NCBI GenBank assembly: GCA_018806985.1
Contig: JADANN010000018.1
Span: 1,148,501-1,212,500 of the forward strand
From: Angiostrongylus vasorum
Lineage: Eukaryota; Nematoda; Chromadorea; Rhabditida; Metastrongylidae
Length of the DNA: 64,000 bases
Direction: 5' to 3'
Shown here: positions 1 to 12,200 of the stretch, one piece after another
How positions within the stretch are numbered: position 1 is the first letter of the stretch
Layout of the letters: each line of letters starts with the position of its first letter
Translations under genes and position numbers: made by a program
The notes under the pieces: generated by a model
The model's database searches: none
The model's input: only the letters and a program-made list of their open reading frames with translations
What the model was told of the DNA's origin: nothing

Positions 1-1107
1 CAACAGACGGAACTATTGCAATATCGACAGCCCTTCTGGGAAAAAGTGGCCTCAGGTGGATCATCACTTCACGACGTTCATGAGAAACTAATTCATTTCT
101 ATTACCTACCATAGTCTATCTAATAAATGTTTCCGAATACCCAAACATGTGTGTTTGAAGTAGCCCGTTGCTACCTCGAGAACTGACCACAGTCACATTT
201 CTTCTGCAATTTTTATTTGCAAAGAAAAAGAAGGAAATGCGGAACTCTAATTACTCCAACAGTACATGACGAAAATATTAAAAAGATACAATAATAAAGA
301 TCTTTTAAATGCTATGGATGCAAAATACAAAAAAATTCGGCCAGATTTTAAGGCACTTCAATTGTAATGACCTATGAAAGGCACTAGGAAGGTCTCAGTT
401 ATAAGATGGAGCAACAACACTACAGTACACCAGCAAAAGCGACCGGAAACCGATGAACTACGTAGCGTTTAAATCTTCCAAATATTTGCTTAAATCTAGG
501 AAATTGCAGTAGCATATTTGGAAAATTGAAATCGCCAGATAGAACTTTACCACATTATGCAAAGACGTTCACAGAAATCCTCTATAGTCAGACATACAGA
601 TAGTGCATAGATCAGTATAGACATAGACCAGTTCACGTATCCAGCAGCGGCATAGGAAAGTTGTAATGTGGTAGTTGACCAGTTAAGAGGATTCGTGAAT
701 ACTTCAAGCGATTTACAAGCATGTTCTTTGGCAAAATGAACGGATACGAGTCGAAGTCGAATACCATAATAACACAGTACAACAGAATCTTTCCTGTATA
801 GGTAGAAGAGTCTCACAGATTTTAGAAGAGTAGTAATCATACTGAAAATAATTGCAGAACACTCCTAAAGAATCAAGATGAGCAGAGGATTGAAGTAGTG
901 CCGTTTTCAATCGGTGTTGGTAATTTGAGCACCCAATGCTGCGGATTCCATTAACTTAAAAAAGTAATTAATTGAGAGAAAAAAGTAAAAACCAGTAAGA
1001 ACATATAACATTCCACTACGATGCCTATGTCTCCGTAAGGAGGATAAGCATCATCTAAAATTGCCGTTTTTTTTAACATATTTTGTAATCACAATGATGC
1101 TGAGATA
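1..1107. other. No gene seen
   Basis: AT-rich sequence with only chance ORFs below 100 codons; it would be downstream of unc-120. No repeat recognised. Confidence 0.5.
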
Positions 1108-1292
1108 TGGTACCCGCATGGTGCGGTGGTGAATGCGTTATCCCCCAGAAAGAGTGATAGCGCGTTCGTTCTCCACCGGAGACACCTGCGGTCAGGAGTT
1201 TTGCAAATATCGCAGCGCCATTGTGGTTATATTTCGCATTGTACCCTGCCGTGAAAAATTGTAGCAGGCAGCAAATAAAAGTTAGCATTGAT
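1108..1292 (+). repeat. Family B tRNA-headed repeat, partial
   Basis: Plus-sense: head-like GCATGGTGCGGTGGTGAATG, then GTTTTGCAAATATCGCAGCG and CCATTGTGGTTATATTTCGC, ending GTAGCAGGCAGCAAATAAAA. The same words recur at 27-30 kb, 35 kb and 59 kb. Confidence 0.65.
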
Positions 1293-1987
1293 ATTTTGTA
1301 ATCGTTGTGTCAACAAGAAATCGATACCGGATCACCGTAACACCAAATTACTTAATTCTGGACTGTAATTATTTATTGACAGTGTTAAAAACACCGCATT
1401 CAAACCACAATTCTTTTGCGATAATTAACTCATCCAGTGTGACGACAATGTAACTGAGTTAAGTGCTTATTTTGCACACCACACAAACACTCCACTGGAT
1501 TCCAACTTTACAATTTTGTCGTTTCCCACTGTACTACATTTCCGTCCACAAAAAAAACAATAGTTTTGTATCGTGATAGCCCTCCCTATAGCGAATTGGG
1601 CACGTCATGTCGAGAACAGTGTTCATTCTTCTAGAGAATGCCTTCGCTTCAATACTAAGAAGCACATATAAGAGGGAATTCGGTGGCGAACAAAGGCTGC
1701 TTGCTATGGGACGCGCTTAACCTCCTTTCTTAAAGCCCCAAGATGAACTATTCGCTGTCCATCCCCCTTGTTAAATAGCAGTAAAACTGAAATACTTAGC
1801 CACATAGTTTAATTGTACGTGATAAGTTTATTGGCGACCGTTTCAATATGTGAAGTTTAGGTTCGATGTCTCAGCGGTTATAAGTCTTACGAAGGAAACT
1901 GGAGTGCGATGACGCATCCTGCCGAGGTCGATAAGCAATGTGGATATGGTCGTTTATTCCTCATTTAACAGCAATAATGATAACGCC

Positions 1988-2256
1988 CCTCGGCGTTGAT
2001 CAATCCTTGAGGGATGCGCCATGCATCAACTTCATTAAGCATCTTTTAGAGGTGACGTATTTGGCCTTCACAATGACTCGCGGTTGCCTACCACGCGGCC
2101 TATCGGATGTATCGAGCTAGTGCTGCTATCCTTCCAGACAAGTCTGTTACCAATTTGCCGACCCCCGGAGATATGGAAGGCTTGAAGGCTTGATAGGTGC
2201 GGGATCGATTCCACGTGTGTTGCAGAGCGCCTCCGACCACTGCGTCACACGCGCCC
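1988..2256 (-). repeat. Family A tRNA-derived SINE, copy 1
   Basis: The RNA-sense strand is minus: head with box A-like TGACGCAGTGG and box B-like GGAATCGATCCC at the right end, tail near CGCCGAGGGGCG at the left. Typical internal words are present (TGCATGGCGCATCCCTC, GACTTGTCTGGAAGGATAGC). It lies downstream of unc-120. Confidence 0.85.
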
Positions 2257-3222
2257 TCATTCCTCATCTAAGAATTATTTAATGCCGTTCTAAAAACCGT
2301 TAATAAAATAGATGAAAGGAGTTCACCTAAAAAAAACCAACCTGTTGGAAATTAAACTGAAACGGGAACGATAGTAGTGGATTCGTCGGCTGAGCACTTT
2401 CGTCGCCTTTTGTTGAGTTGATTAACACACTGTTCGCTGACGCTCCACCTCAACATGTACTTCATGACTTTATAGAGCATTCAAGACCTTCCTAGTGTAG
2501 CTATAGCAATACCAATGGCTTTCCTATGTCATCACTTTTTTGAAAAGCGTATTCACACCTTCAATGTGTGGAAACACATCTTGGAGAAGTTTTTACGATT
2601 TTCAAAGTAGAACTGGTCTCCTTCTAGCCTTCTCGCTCCTAATCTACTGTCCTAACTCACCATCAGCATTATTCGGAGAATTCGTGTACACACAGCCCTG
2701 TGGTAATTGGAATACCGTGCCATTAGTCGAGCAATTCGCGGTGAGGCCTAGAGTGAAATGGGGTGATAGAAGTAAAAGTGAAGCTAGCAGTTGATATGAA
2801 AACTCCAGGAAATAATTAGCAGTTAATAGAGGTTAGTAAGGGAGAGTCAGAAAGCAAGGAAATCCTGTACATGCGAGGACAAATTTCGGTGAAAGAAGCT
2901 AAGCTGGAAATAGGAAAAAGGTTTTTCGTCGCTAACTCCGCTTGACAAACTGCCTTTCAGTGATGATAAGCAACATCAATTCACTAAAGGTGAGTTGAGG
3001 CCTTCAAATCAAAAAATTTTCAGTTGCACTTTCATAAGAATGGTCTAGTCAAGTGATCCTCTGCTCCATTCCTCGTAGCATGTCGGGAAAGAAAAATTTT
3101 TGGTTAAGACCAAGAAATTCGTTTTCGGCACAAGCAACTCAGTAACTATGCAGTTTAGCTCAACTGACCGCCAGCTCAGAGTAACGCTTTCAACCGCAAA
3201 CATAACTGTTGCGGTGTTGAAA

Positions 3223-6200
3223 TTAGACGCGAAATGCTGCATTACCTGATAGTAGAAACGGCGCCAGAAATGCGTTGGTGTTGGCAGCTGCCGACTGAGA
3301 TCTCGGGGTTGGTTGTGGAGGAGTAGCCTGTCGTCGTTTCTGCTGCATCAAACGGTTATTCCCAGCTGCTTTCAGAGCTTCTTTTAACGTTTGCTGAAGG
3401 CTGGCAGCCAACTCGGCTTGTTCTGAAATTATAGAAACTACTCTACTGTGTCAAACAAGTTTACTTAGATCTTTTTATTGCAAAATAGCGACACATTTTG
3501 CCAAACTCGACGACCCTTGTTGTATGGGCGGGTGTATTTTTTGCATGAGACACTTTTTGGAAGCACTGAGCGCAAGAGAATTAAATAGAAAGATACGTTT
3601 GAATCATTTACCACCCACTATATGAAAGTTACAAACTCTTTACTGCATTCCCACACAGTCTGCCCGATCCTTTGCCCTTATAGGGCTAGTAACTCGACTC
3701 ATCTGCACCAAATTGTTCATTTGAATTTTATATCTACTCCCACGTTTGTTAAAAATTCCAAAGCTCCAAACAGACATTACTTTCTATCAGTAACCCTAAT
3801 TTAAACGGTTGCTACTGAGAAGTTCCTAATTCGCACATCAATCATAACTTACAATTTATCATTAACAATACTAAATTTCTGCACTATCGAACATGAATGG
3901 GAAAAAATTCGATTACATTCCGTATACAGTAGTCCTTCCTACTGAAAAAGTGAAAATCTATGTGCGTTTTCAGTTTTGACGCCACATCCAAGAAAAAAAA
4001 CGGCATTTTAGATCTTACACTTACAAGTTTTATCTTCATTTATCCCTTCATGCTCTCTTTTCTCTCTGGGTGGATGCGTTTGAGTGGGTGTGTGATGAAG
4101 CAGCGGTTGGTCCCCGAAAAATAGGCAAACAGAAAGCTTGACTATGAACGAAAGACTAGCTCCTAGCGCCACTTCCAAGACAAAAACGTGCTACCTCCAG
4201 TTTCCAGAATTTCATAATTAAAACAGTATGCGAAAGCGCAGTAAAAAAGAAATTTTACATTCTACTTCGAACAGATTAACTCCTTTTAGAGAAAAGAATA
4301 GAAAAAGAGAAGAATAACGTTCTCAGAAAGTTGTATTTGACCTAGAAGATCGACAGCATCCATAGTTTCGTGTTTATCTTAGGACAAAAGTGGGCTTTAA
4401 AATTTCAAATATGTGTTGGACTCATTCAAACGGAAAATCAATTTATGCACATTACGCTGCAACGTAGGGGCGCATGTGGCGCAGTGGTTAAAAGCGCCAT
4501 TGTGACACACACGTGGAATCGATCCCCTGCGCCCATGGCCCACCAAGCCTTCCATCCCCCGAGGTCGGCAAATTGTTACCAGACTTGTCTGGGAGGATAG
4601 CAGCACTGTCTCGACGCATCGGTAAGCCACCGCGAGTCATTGTAAAGGCCAGATATGCATTCAATCACCTCCAACGATACTTAAATGAAGTCGAATGCAT
4701 GGCGCATCCCTTAAAAATTGATCAACGCCGACAGCTTTAGGGCTTTTTATGCTGCAAAGTGCTAGCGCGGTTATCCCAAGACTCCAGGGAGAATAGATCT
4801 GACCAGCAATAACCGACATTTAGAAGGCCAGTAACGCTCAAGTAACAGCTGAACCCACATACAAAATACCGAGGGCCCTTGTGGAATTTGAACGAGAGGT
4901 ACGAACCAAATGGAAAAAAAGATAAGATCCCCACAAGTGATATGAGGTCGTGTAAAAAATTCCTAATTTACAACCGCAGATATACTAATGGTGGTTTATG
5001 ACAGTTCATGTAGTCTTGGGGGGGCGTGTGGGGCAGTGGTCGGAAGTGCCCTGCAATACGCATGGGATCAATCCCTGCACTCGAGCCTCACCAAGCCTTC
5101 CATCTCTCCGGGGCCGGCAAATTGCTACCAGACTTGTCTGAGAGGATAGTACCACCGACTTGATGACTTGATATATCAATAGGCCATTGAAAGTCATTGT
5201 ATACACCAGATATACATTCAATCACCTCCAACGTTACTAAATGAAGTTGAATGCAATGGCGCATCCCTCATGAATTGATCAACGCCGAAAGCTTTATCCT
5301 TTTTATTTATGCAGTCTCTTATGTGGATAGTCAGCTCATTTCTCAGAAAAAATTTTTGGCGGTTCATAAAATAAGGGATATCCTATGGTGGAAAAGAGTG
5401 GCATTTCTTTTGCAAAACAACGCGGTTTAAAATTTTTAATTATGCGAGGATATATGCAGTAACTGTGTACTCTTACACACTATTACACTGAATTTCTGTT
5501 TTCAAGTCTTAGGTATTTGTAGGTAACTGCTTAGTGATGGATATCAGTCGAATTAACTTGGGTAAATACAGGCAAATCTAATTCTCTCAAATCTAAGAAG
5601 CCTAACTTCTTTGACTAATGTTGCTGGACGAGCAATCCGGAAAACTGATAATATCTTACTTGTTGACCAAACGAGCATTGTTTGAAATGCTTGCTACTAA
5701 ACTTAAAGTCGCCGTTTAACGAACCATTTTTTCTCTCCTCTACAACTGGCGTTTCCTCCTTCGTCTCCATTGGTTCCTCGCTGTCCGAATCGTCTCCGCT
5801 GTCTTCCTGGTTATAATCCTCTTCGCTGAATGAGCTAAACAGTGCCGTAGGAACCATTGTGGGCAACAAGGAGACGAATTGCTAAAAAAATGAAATTGTG
5901 TAACTATTAGTTTGACATAGATGTCAAGCACATTGAAATGACTTTTAAGTTTTCCTTAACTTTTATTTACTGCCTAGTATTTTTTAGCCGGCAGGGCATT
6001 GTGTGAAATATGACAACGCTGTCCACTGCACTAACTGAATTCCTTGCTTTGACTTTCTCTCCGCCAGTTTCTTACTCTAACGGTGCTATCACTAATCACT
6101 CATCAACGGGAATGGTCCGGGGAGACAAATCGCCATTGAAGCCAGTTAAGTTGAAGATGCATGCGAAACCACAATGTTTTAACTTTTAATTATTGCCTAT

Positions 6201-9200
6201 TCTTTTTACTAGACCGAGTATTATGTGAAATACAACAGCAAGAAATGCAGAGATACGGGCAAATCTCAGCACCTCAAGTGCGCTCTGAACCTGAAGTTAC
6301 TATTTCTGGAACTCATTTGCTATCCATTGCAACAACTGAGCTGAGCGAAAGACAACGCAAGAGTCTTGAATGGCGCAGTGGCTAATAACACGGAAGCCTC
6401 TCGAAAGTGTAATCGCGCGTTAGGGCTCGTTTCTCAGCATCCTTGTGCTTGTATTACTGTGGAGTCACTCATTTTGAGTGCGTTTCCCATTTGGAATGTC
6501 GAGTGCTCGAAAAGAGGGATCATAAATCGTTGGTCTTCCGTAAGAAGCTATTGAGATTCAGCTCAAAAACTGTTGTGTCATATCACCTCCATAGTGCTGC
6601 AACATCGCCCCACAGTTTTTCCTCTCTTCTACGAAATTTGATCACCTAGCAATAGCATTTATGCGGCATTCAAGTTCACCATTATTGTTGGCGCACCGTA
6701 TTTAGTCAGTTTGGAAGTTCTATGGAAGTATCGTGGATTGTTTGCGAAATTAAATGCTGCAGATTCCTTTTTCAGTAAACACCCTATTCCTATGTGCTTC
6801 CGCGGTTTGCGCTGAAATTAGTGCTGAATCTGAAATGTTACCGCCTTCCCGTGGTCCCCTCAACAGGCGTCGCAGTCGTCCAACTCCAACACTGAAGTCA
6901 AAGTAGTTTCCGAATGGGAAACAACTCAATTTTTTTCTATTAAATGAGCTACGCATTCGTTTTCAGGTGTTGAAACAAAGGACAGAACAAAAGCGAAAGA
7001 AAACGAGTAGAACGCACTTCTAAACGGGCGAGAATTTTATTTGCTCTTCCAGAAAATGAGTAGTATTAGTTAACTACTACCTTAACCGTTACACCCACTT
7101 TCATTTTTTCTCAGAAGTGAGTTTATCCCTGTGACTTAACAGCACGTCGCTTATGAATCGAAGGCTTCATGAGGAAGTTTCGGTATCCAATCAGCGACTT
7201 CAAATTTTCTTTTACTTCTCTAAGAGGACATAAAATATAATAGAGATTATCATCATTAAGGCAGTCAGGAAACCTGATGTGTCCAAAATTTATCATGATA
7301 TCACAAGAATAAATGTGTTAAGAGTCCTCAACGACAAATTTCTCATAATTACGGTATCGTGAAGCACTTCTATAGTATTTTCCAAGCTATCTGCTCTTTT
7401 CTTCATTTGAGTCCACCCGTTTAATTAAGTATACAAAACATTGCAAAATCTAGAAACTGAACTTATACAAGTGCTTTGATACCACGGTTGAAACCAACAT
7501 AACAAACAATTTTCAAACGACGTTTTTTAGGACATTAAGAACACTAGCTAATCTTCATTGGGATAAGTTCTCACAGTCCTGGAGCCTTCGAAACTGACAT
7601 AAACATTTTGAAATTCAGTACGAGTACAATAGGTTCAGTCGACGACTGTTCTTTTACGTGAGAGCGGCGAGAACTCGAACCCTCAAACGCAACCCCTAAT
7701 TGCCAGCGTCGACAGATCGATCGATGGATCGCGACAGCAGAGATGAGCTTCTTGACTCGGGAAGAGAAGGATGGGTCCCTTTCGCGGCAAGTGTTCCCCT
7801 GACTCTCCCTGACTAAACACACAGCCGGCCAGACGGTGGAGGCAGCATGGCGAGGGCGACGCGCAGCGCTCGCCATGCTCGCACTCCGGGCGGCGCAACC
7901 GGTTCCGGAAGTCGCCACCGCCTTCCGTAAAATCGCAAACGGCAAGCGCCGCGCGTCGACAAAGACAACAAAAGTGCTTTCCGAGAACGTTCAGGGGATG
8001 TGCTGCCTACACAATCCATGCTGCGATACAGAGTGCTCATGAACTCTTTCGAACTCTTCCACTTATTGTCTAGGTGCCTCCAGCAAGCAGGTTGAGAAAG
8101 ATAACTCAAACAAAACCGGTTCCAGAAGGCGTATGTTAACGTCCGACTACATATCAAGCTATTTAATCCCCTGAGAACTCCGCAATTCTGGAAAATAGAA
8201 GATCTCATTGAAAGTACTTTCTATGGTCTTCCGCATTTTCCGATTGACATGAGCCATCGTCACATCTACTGTGTGGATCCCAGCACCTCCTGCATTCTAT
8301 TCGCGTTCCTTGTATTCATCATCGTTCACAAAAGTCCTCGAACATCCCGCGTATTGTTTTGGCTGGTTTTTCAGGATTTCGTCCACTTAACAAATGTCGT
8401 AGAATGTTGGTCGAGTTGAATCTACTTGCAATCTTGGAGATTGTCAAACTAAGGCGTTCTCACGCGGATCAGAGAAGAGCGTTGGGGACAGGTTTAAACC
8501 AGTATCTTAGTTCCTCATGGACTGCATCGCTAACCGGTGCGCTACCCCTTCCTAACTCGAAATATAATGGGAAATTATAGAAGATTTAAATAGAAGGCAA
8601 TCTTTTTAGGAACATCTTAATTTGGCTTACCCTCCCACAATGCACAAATTTCGCATCAGATTTCTAACCACTATTAAACGCCCCGTCATTCTTTGTAGTC
8701 GCAGAAGATCCCGGCAAGGAGTCTCGAAAACAGCTTTACACTGCCCAATTTGAGTGTAAGCCTCCCCCAGAGAGAGCCTGACAGGAGCCCAGCTATTTGG
8801 AAACACGTGAAGATTGTGTAATAGGGAGAGAGGGGCCTCCTCTGCGTATGGTCAGCCCGTCCTCGCCAGAGACGCAGACAGGAGTCGGATCGACTCTGAT
8901 GCCATTCCGATGATGCTTCGTCATTATGTCGATGATTGCATACGACTCATTGAGAGACTCGTCTACAGTGCTTACTATGCCGATATCGAGCGCCCTTGTT
9001 GGTCACGATGGGAACATGCAAATAGTCACCGAGTTTTGCTTTGTGGTCTGAGCAGTTCCCCCGTAGGGCTGTTTCGGGAGAGAAACTTGATTGGGTGACG
9101 GTCATTTATAGGATTTATCTCTGGCGTGGTCGTGTAGATGCATGGCATCGGCTAAATAGGCGATAGATGCATAGATAGATGCTAACCAAGAACTCTAAAA

Positions 9201-12200
9201 TCGAGACTGTACTAAGTGTGTTTTACTGAGTGGATTAGGCCTCCCGACTTTAGGGCTTTGTTGCAGTCTCATTCTTCTTTCAACTTTTGCCTATAGTCGT
9301 TTCAGAGTATTGTGAGAATTTCTGACACATGGATTAGAAAGCTTGTATGAATTTTTAGGCAATATGTTCTCTATATAAAAGGGAAAACTGACTACTCCAT
9401 GCGTAAATAAGTATTCCATTAGTTCATTTAGTTTTTCAAATTCTTAAAACGAACGCCTCCAGGCATCCTACTTATAGAGTCCCCTAGGATAGATTTCCAG
9501 CTAACTGCAGAAAGCATCGCTGTTACCAAGCTCGTGAAGTCCATAGGCTTCGCTCACCTCTTCCCGATGTTATTGTCGTTCTAAGTCTGTCGACAACAGC
9601 AGCTGAGGCTTGAGATCATGCGTCTCAAAACGTCTGTTAGTGCTGGGAGGCAGACGAGCTCGATCCAAAACAAATTAGGTTGACGGTGTTCGCTCTCTCA
9701 TTCTCTCTAGCATGACAACTGACACTCAGACACAGACACTATCGAAAGTGCCATAGAGAGCTTCGCGTCAAAAGAGCAGCAACAGCACGTGTGTGCCGTC
9801 CGTGGTGCTTTGAGAAACAGAATCACGGCCAATCAGGCCTATTCAGCCAAAAAAGCACTTCTGTAGTTCCTTAAATCTGTACGTGAACGGCATTGTAAAA
9901 AACGGAGCAATATGCTGCAAATATACAAGCGGTCCTTGAGTGGTGAGGTATAAATGGGCTCCCCTTTAGAATGACTGTTCCCATATAAATAGGGAAATAG
10001 TGTACAGAAAAATACGGAAGCGACAAATGCAGTAGCTACACAGATGAGCAACGAAACGAGAAGCGAATATGAAGATATCACGGCTGTGATATTATCACAA
10101 AAGCAAAAGTGAATCCCAGCTTCGGACGTGATACGAGTGCAAAGGTTGAATGAACTGAAACCGGACTGCAGGAAATGAAAAGTAATATGTTGTGTTAATG
10201 AATAGCAGTAAAGGATTAAGGGCAGCCACAGAACTGAAGGAAATCTCTGACGACTTCATTAAAAGTAATTAGACTATACTCTTTTCTCTGTTAGTGCTCA
10301 AAGCACTAATGAAATATAAGTGGGTCAACAAAGTTAACTAAAATAGCAGGAACTATCGATTTCAAGTCATCTGACCACTCTGTTTTTTTTCACCTTCTGA
10401 GGACACTGGTAGAAACTTAAAAATTGGCGAATACTCCGTTTCAAAATGTGCATTTACTCTACAACAATTCACGAATCCTAAGACTAAGGCTACGGAATCC
10501 TTATGTTCCTAGCAGCACAGTTGTTGCATAAAGGTTGGTGAAAGCTCTCTTTAAAAATGTGCATTTATTCCATAACAGTCCACTCACGCTAAGCTGAGGA
10601 ATAAGAAATCTGTACGTTCCTAGCAAAAAAAAGTTGCTCAACAACATGATCAACGACTATAGAACCTTCTTCACAAACGGGATTTGTGTAAATAGCGTAA
10701 CAAAGAACTATCGTTGTACTTAGACCCGAAGCCACATTCGAATCCACGATTATCCTCTCCGAGGGCTCACATGTTACCCGAGGCCTGTATTTTGCTTTTT
10801 CTCTCAACCATCTCGGGTGCGAATCTAGCGTGGGTTCCAAGTTCTGAGGAAAAAAAGTGGCAGTAAATTAAACATTGTCGTCGCACTGCTACATTATTCT
10901 CTTTCCCACACTGAGCATCCATTCTCACTCATTTCTGCACCACTTTTTATCTCACTTGACTCAATGTATAAACATTTTGTCTACAAAAACATGCAATAAC
11001 GACGGCTTAATTCTCCCACAAATCACGTGTCGAACCGAGACGTTCATTAACAAATTTTTGGACTAAACTGACGGTCAGTCTACTAGTTTCCACAGCTTTT
11101 TCATAGCTGTGCATTCAGCATCTGAATGATGCGAAGTATTGGCGAAGTAAAAGTCAATAAATAAAGCTGGTACTTTGAACACCCAATGTAAAATGGTCCG
11201 CCCTAACAAAAATCTTTTTTTTCTTTGGTGAACGTTCCATTGGTGAAATAATGACTCCTGAATATCTTCGTCGATGAATAATCTATGATACAAAAATGTG
11301 AACGTATGATGGAAACTAAGCCAATAGTTCTATGTTCTATGATTTTCTCCACTTTACCACTATTAATCCGAAGAATTTGTTTACATGCTTTCGTGTAGGT
11401 CTGTACTTTTTAGTCATTCTGCCAGTTTTTTCAGAACTTTATTTTGAATTTCAGATTTTTTATACACTATAGTGAAAGAAGAGAGCATGTGTAGCTCTCT
11501 TCTTTCACTATACAGTGGTTAGAGGCGCCCTGCTATGTAAATGCGATCGGTCCTACGCCTCAGGCTCACCAAGCCCCTCAATCCCTCCGGGATCGGCAAA
11601 TTTGGTACCAGACCTTTCTGGGAGGATAGCAGCACTGGCTCGATAGATCGGTGGGCCAGCGCAACTCATTGTATAGGCCAAATATGCATTCAGACACCTC
11701 TAACGATGTTTAACGAAGTCGAATGCATGGCGCATCTTTCAGGGGATTGATCAACGCCCGGAGCTTTACCCTTTTATCCTTTTATAGGAAAGGTATACTT
11801 TGTTCAAGAAATCCATCAACAGTCAGTAACAAATTCATCAATGAACTAGGTCATTCAGAAACAGCAAAAAATACTGCTGTGAAGTTTCCTTAAATATTTT
11901 CGGAAACAACTTTGCAAGTACGAATGGCTGCATATCCTCCATCCCATTAAGAAGATTTGCTCCAAGTTAAAAGCTTTCGTTCGATGCTGTGATGTCATAG
12001 AGAAGGACAAAATGGTGCACACATATGGCTGTGACCCGAGCACTTTCCACTCCACTCAACGGCAATCGATTTCGCCGATCCTCATAACAGCTTCAAACAG
12101 TAGACGCTTCGAATAAATCGAAAGTACGATTTACGATTTTCACCCCTACATGAGTTAACGCACTTCCGGAATATGATCGGTGCGGCGGAAAAATGCATCA

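Noticed and set aside
5654..5660. Strong GTAAGA donor for the acidic unc-120 exon
   Set aside because: It leaves phase 0, which does not fit the next exon (needs phase 1); GTTCGT at 5719-5724 fits. Kept only as a possible alternative.
7571..8208. ORFs of 124 and 131 codons in a GC-rich block
   Set aside because: Overlapping open frames on both strands with Arg/Ser-rich low-information translations; explained by base composition. No domain.
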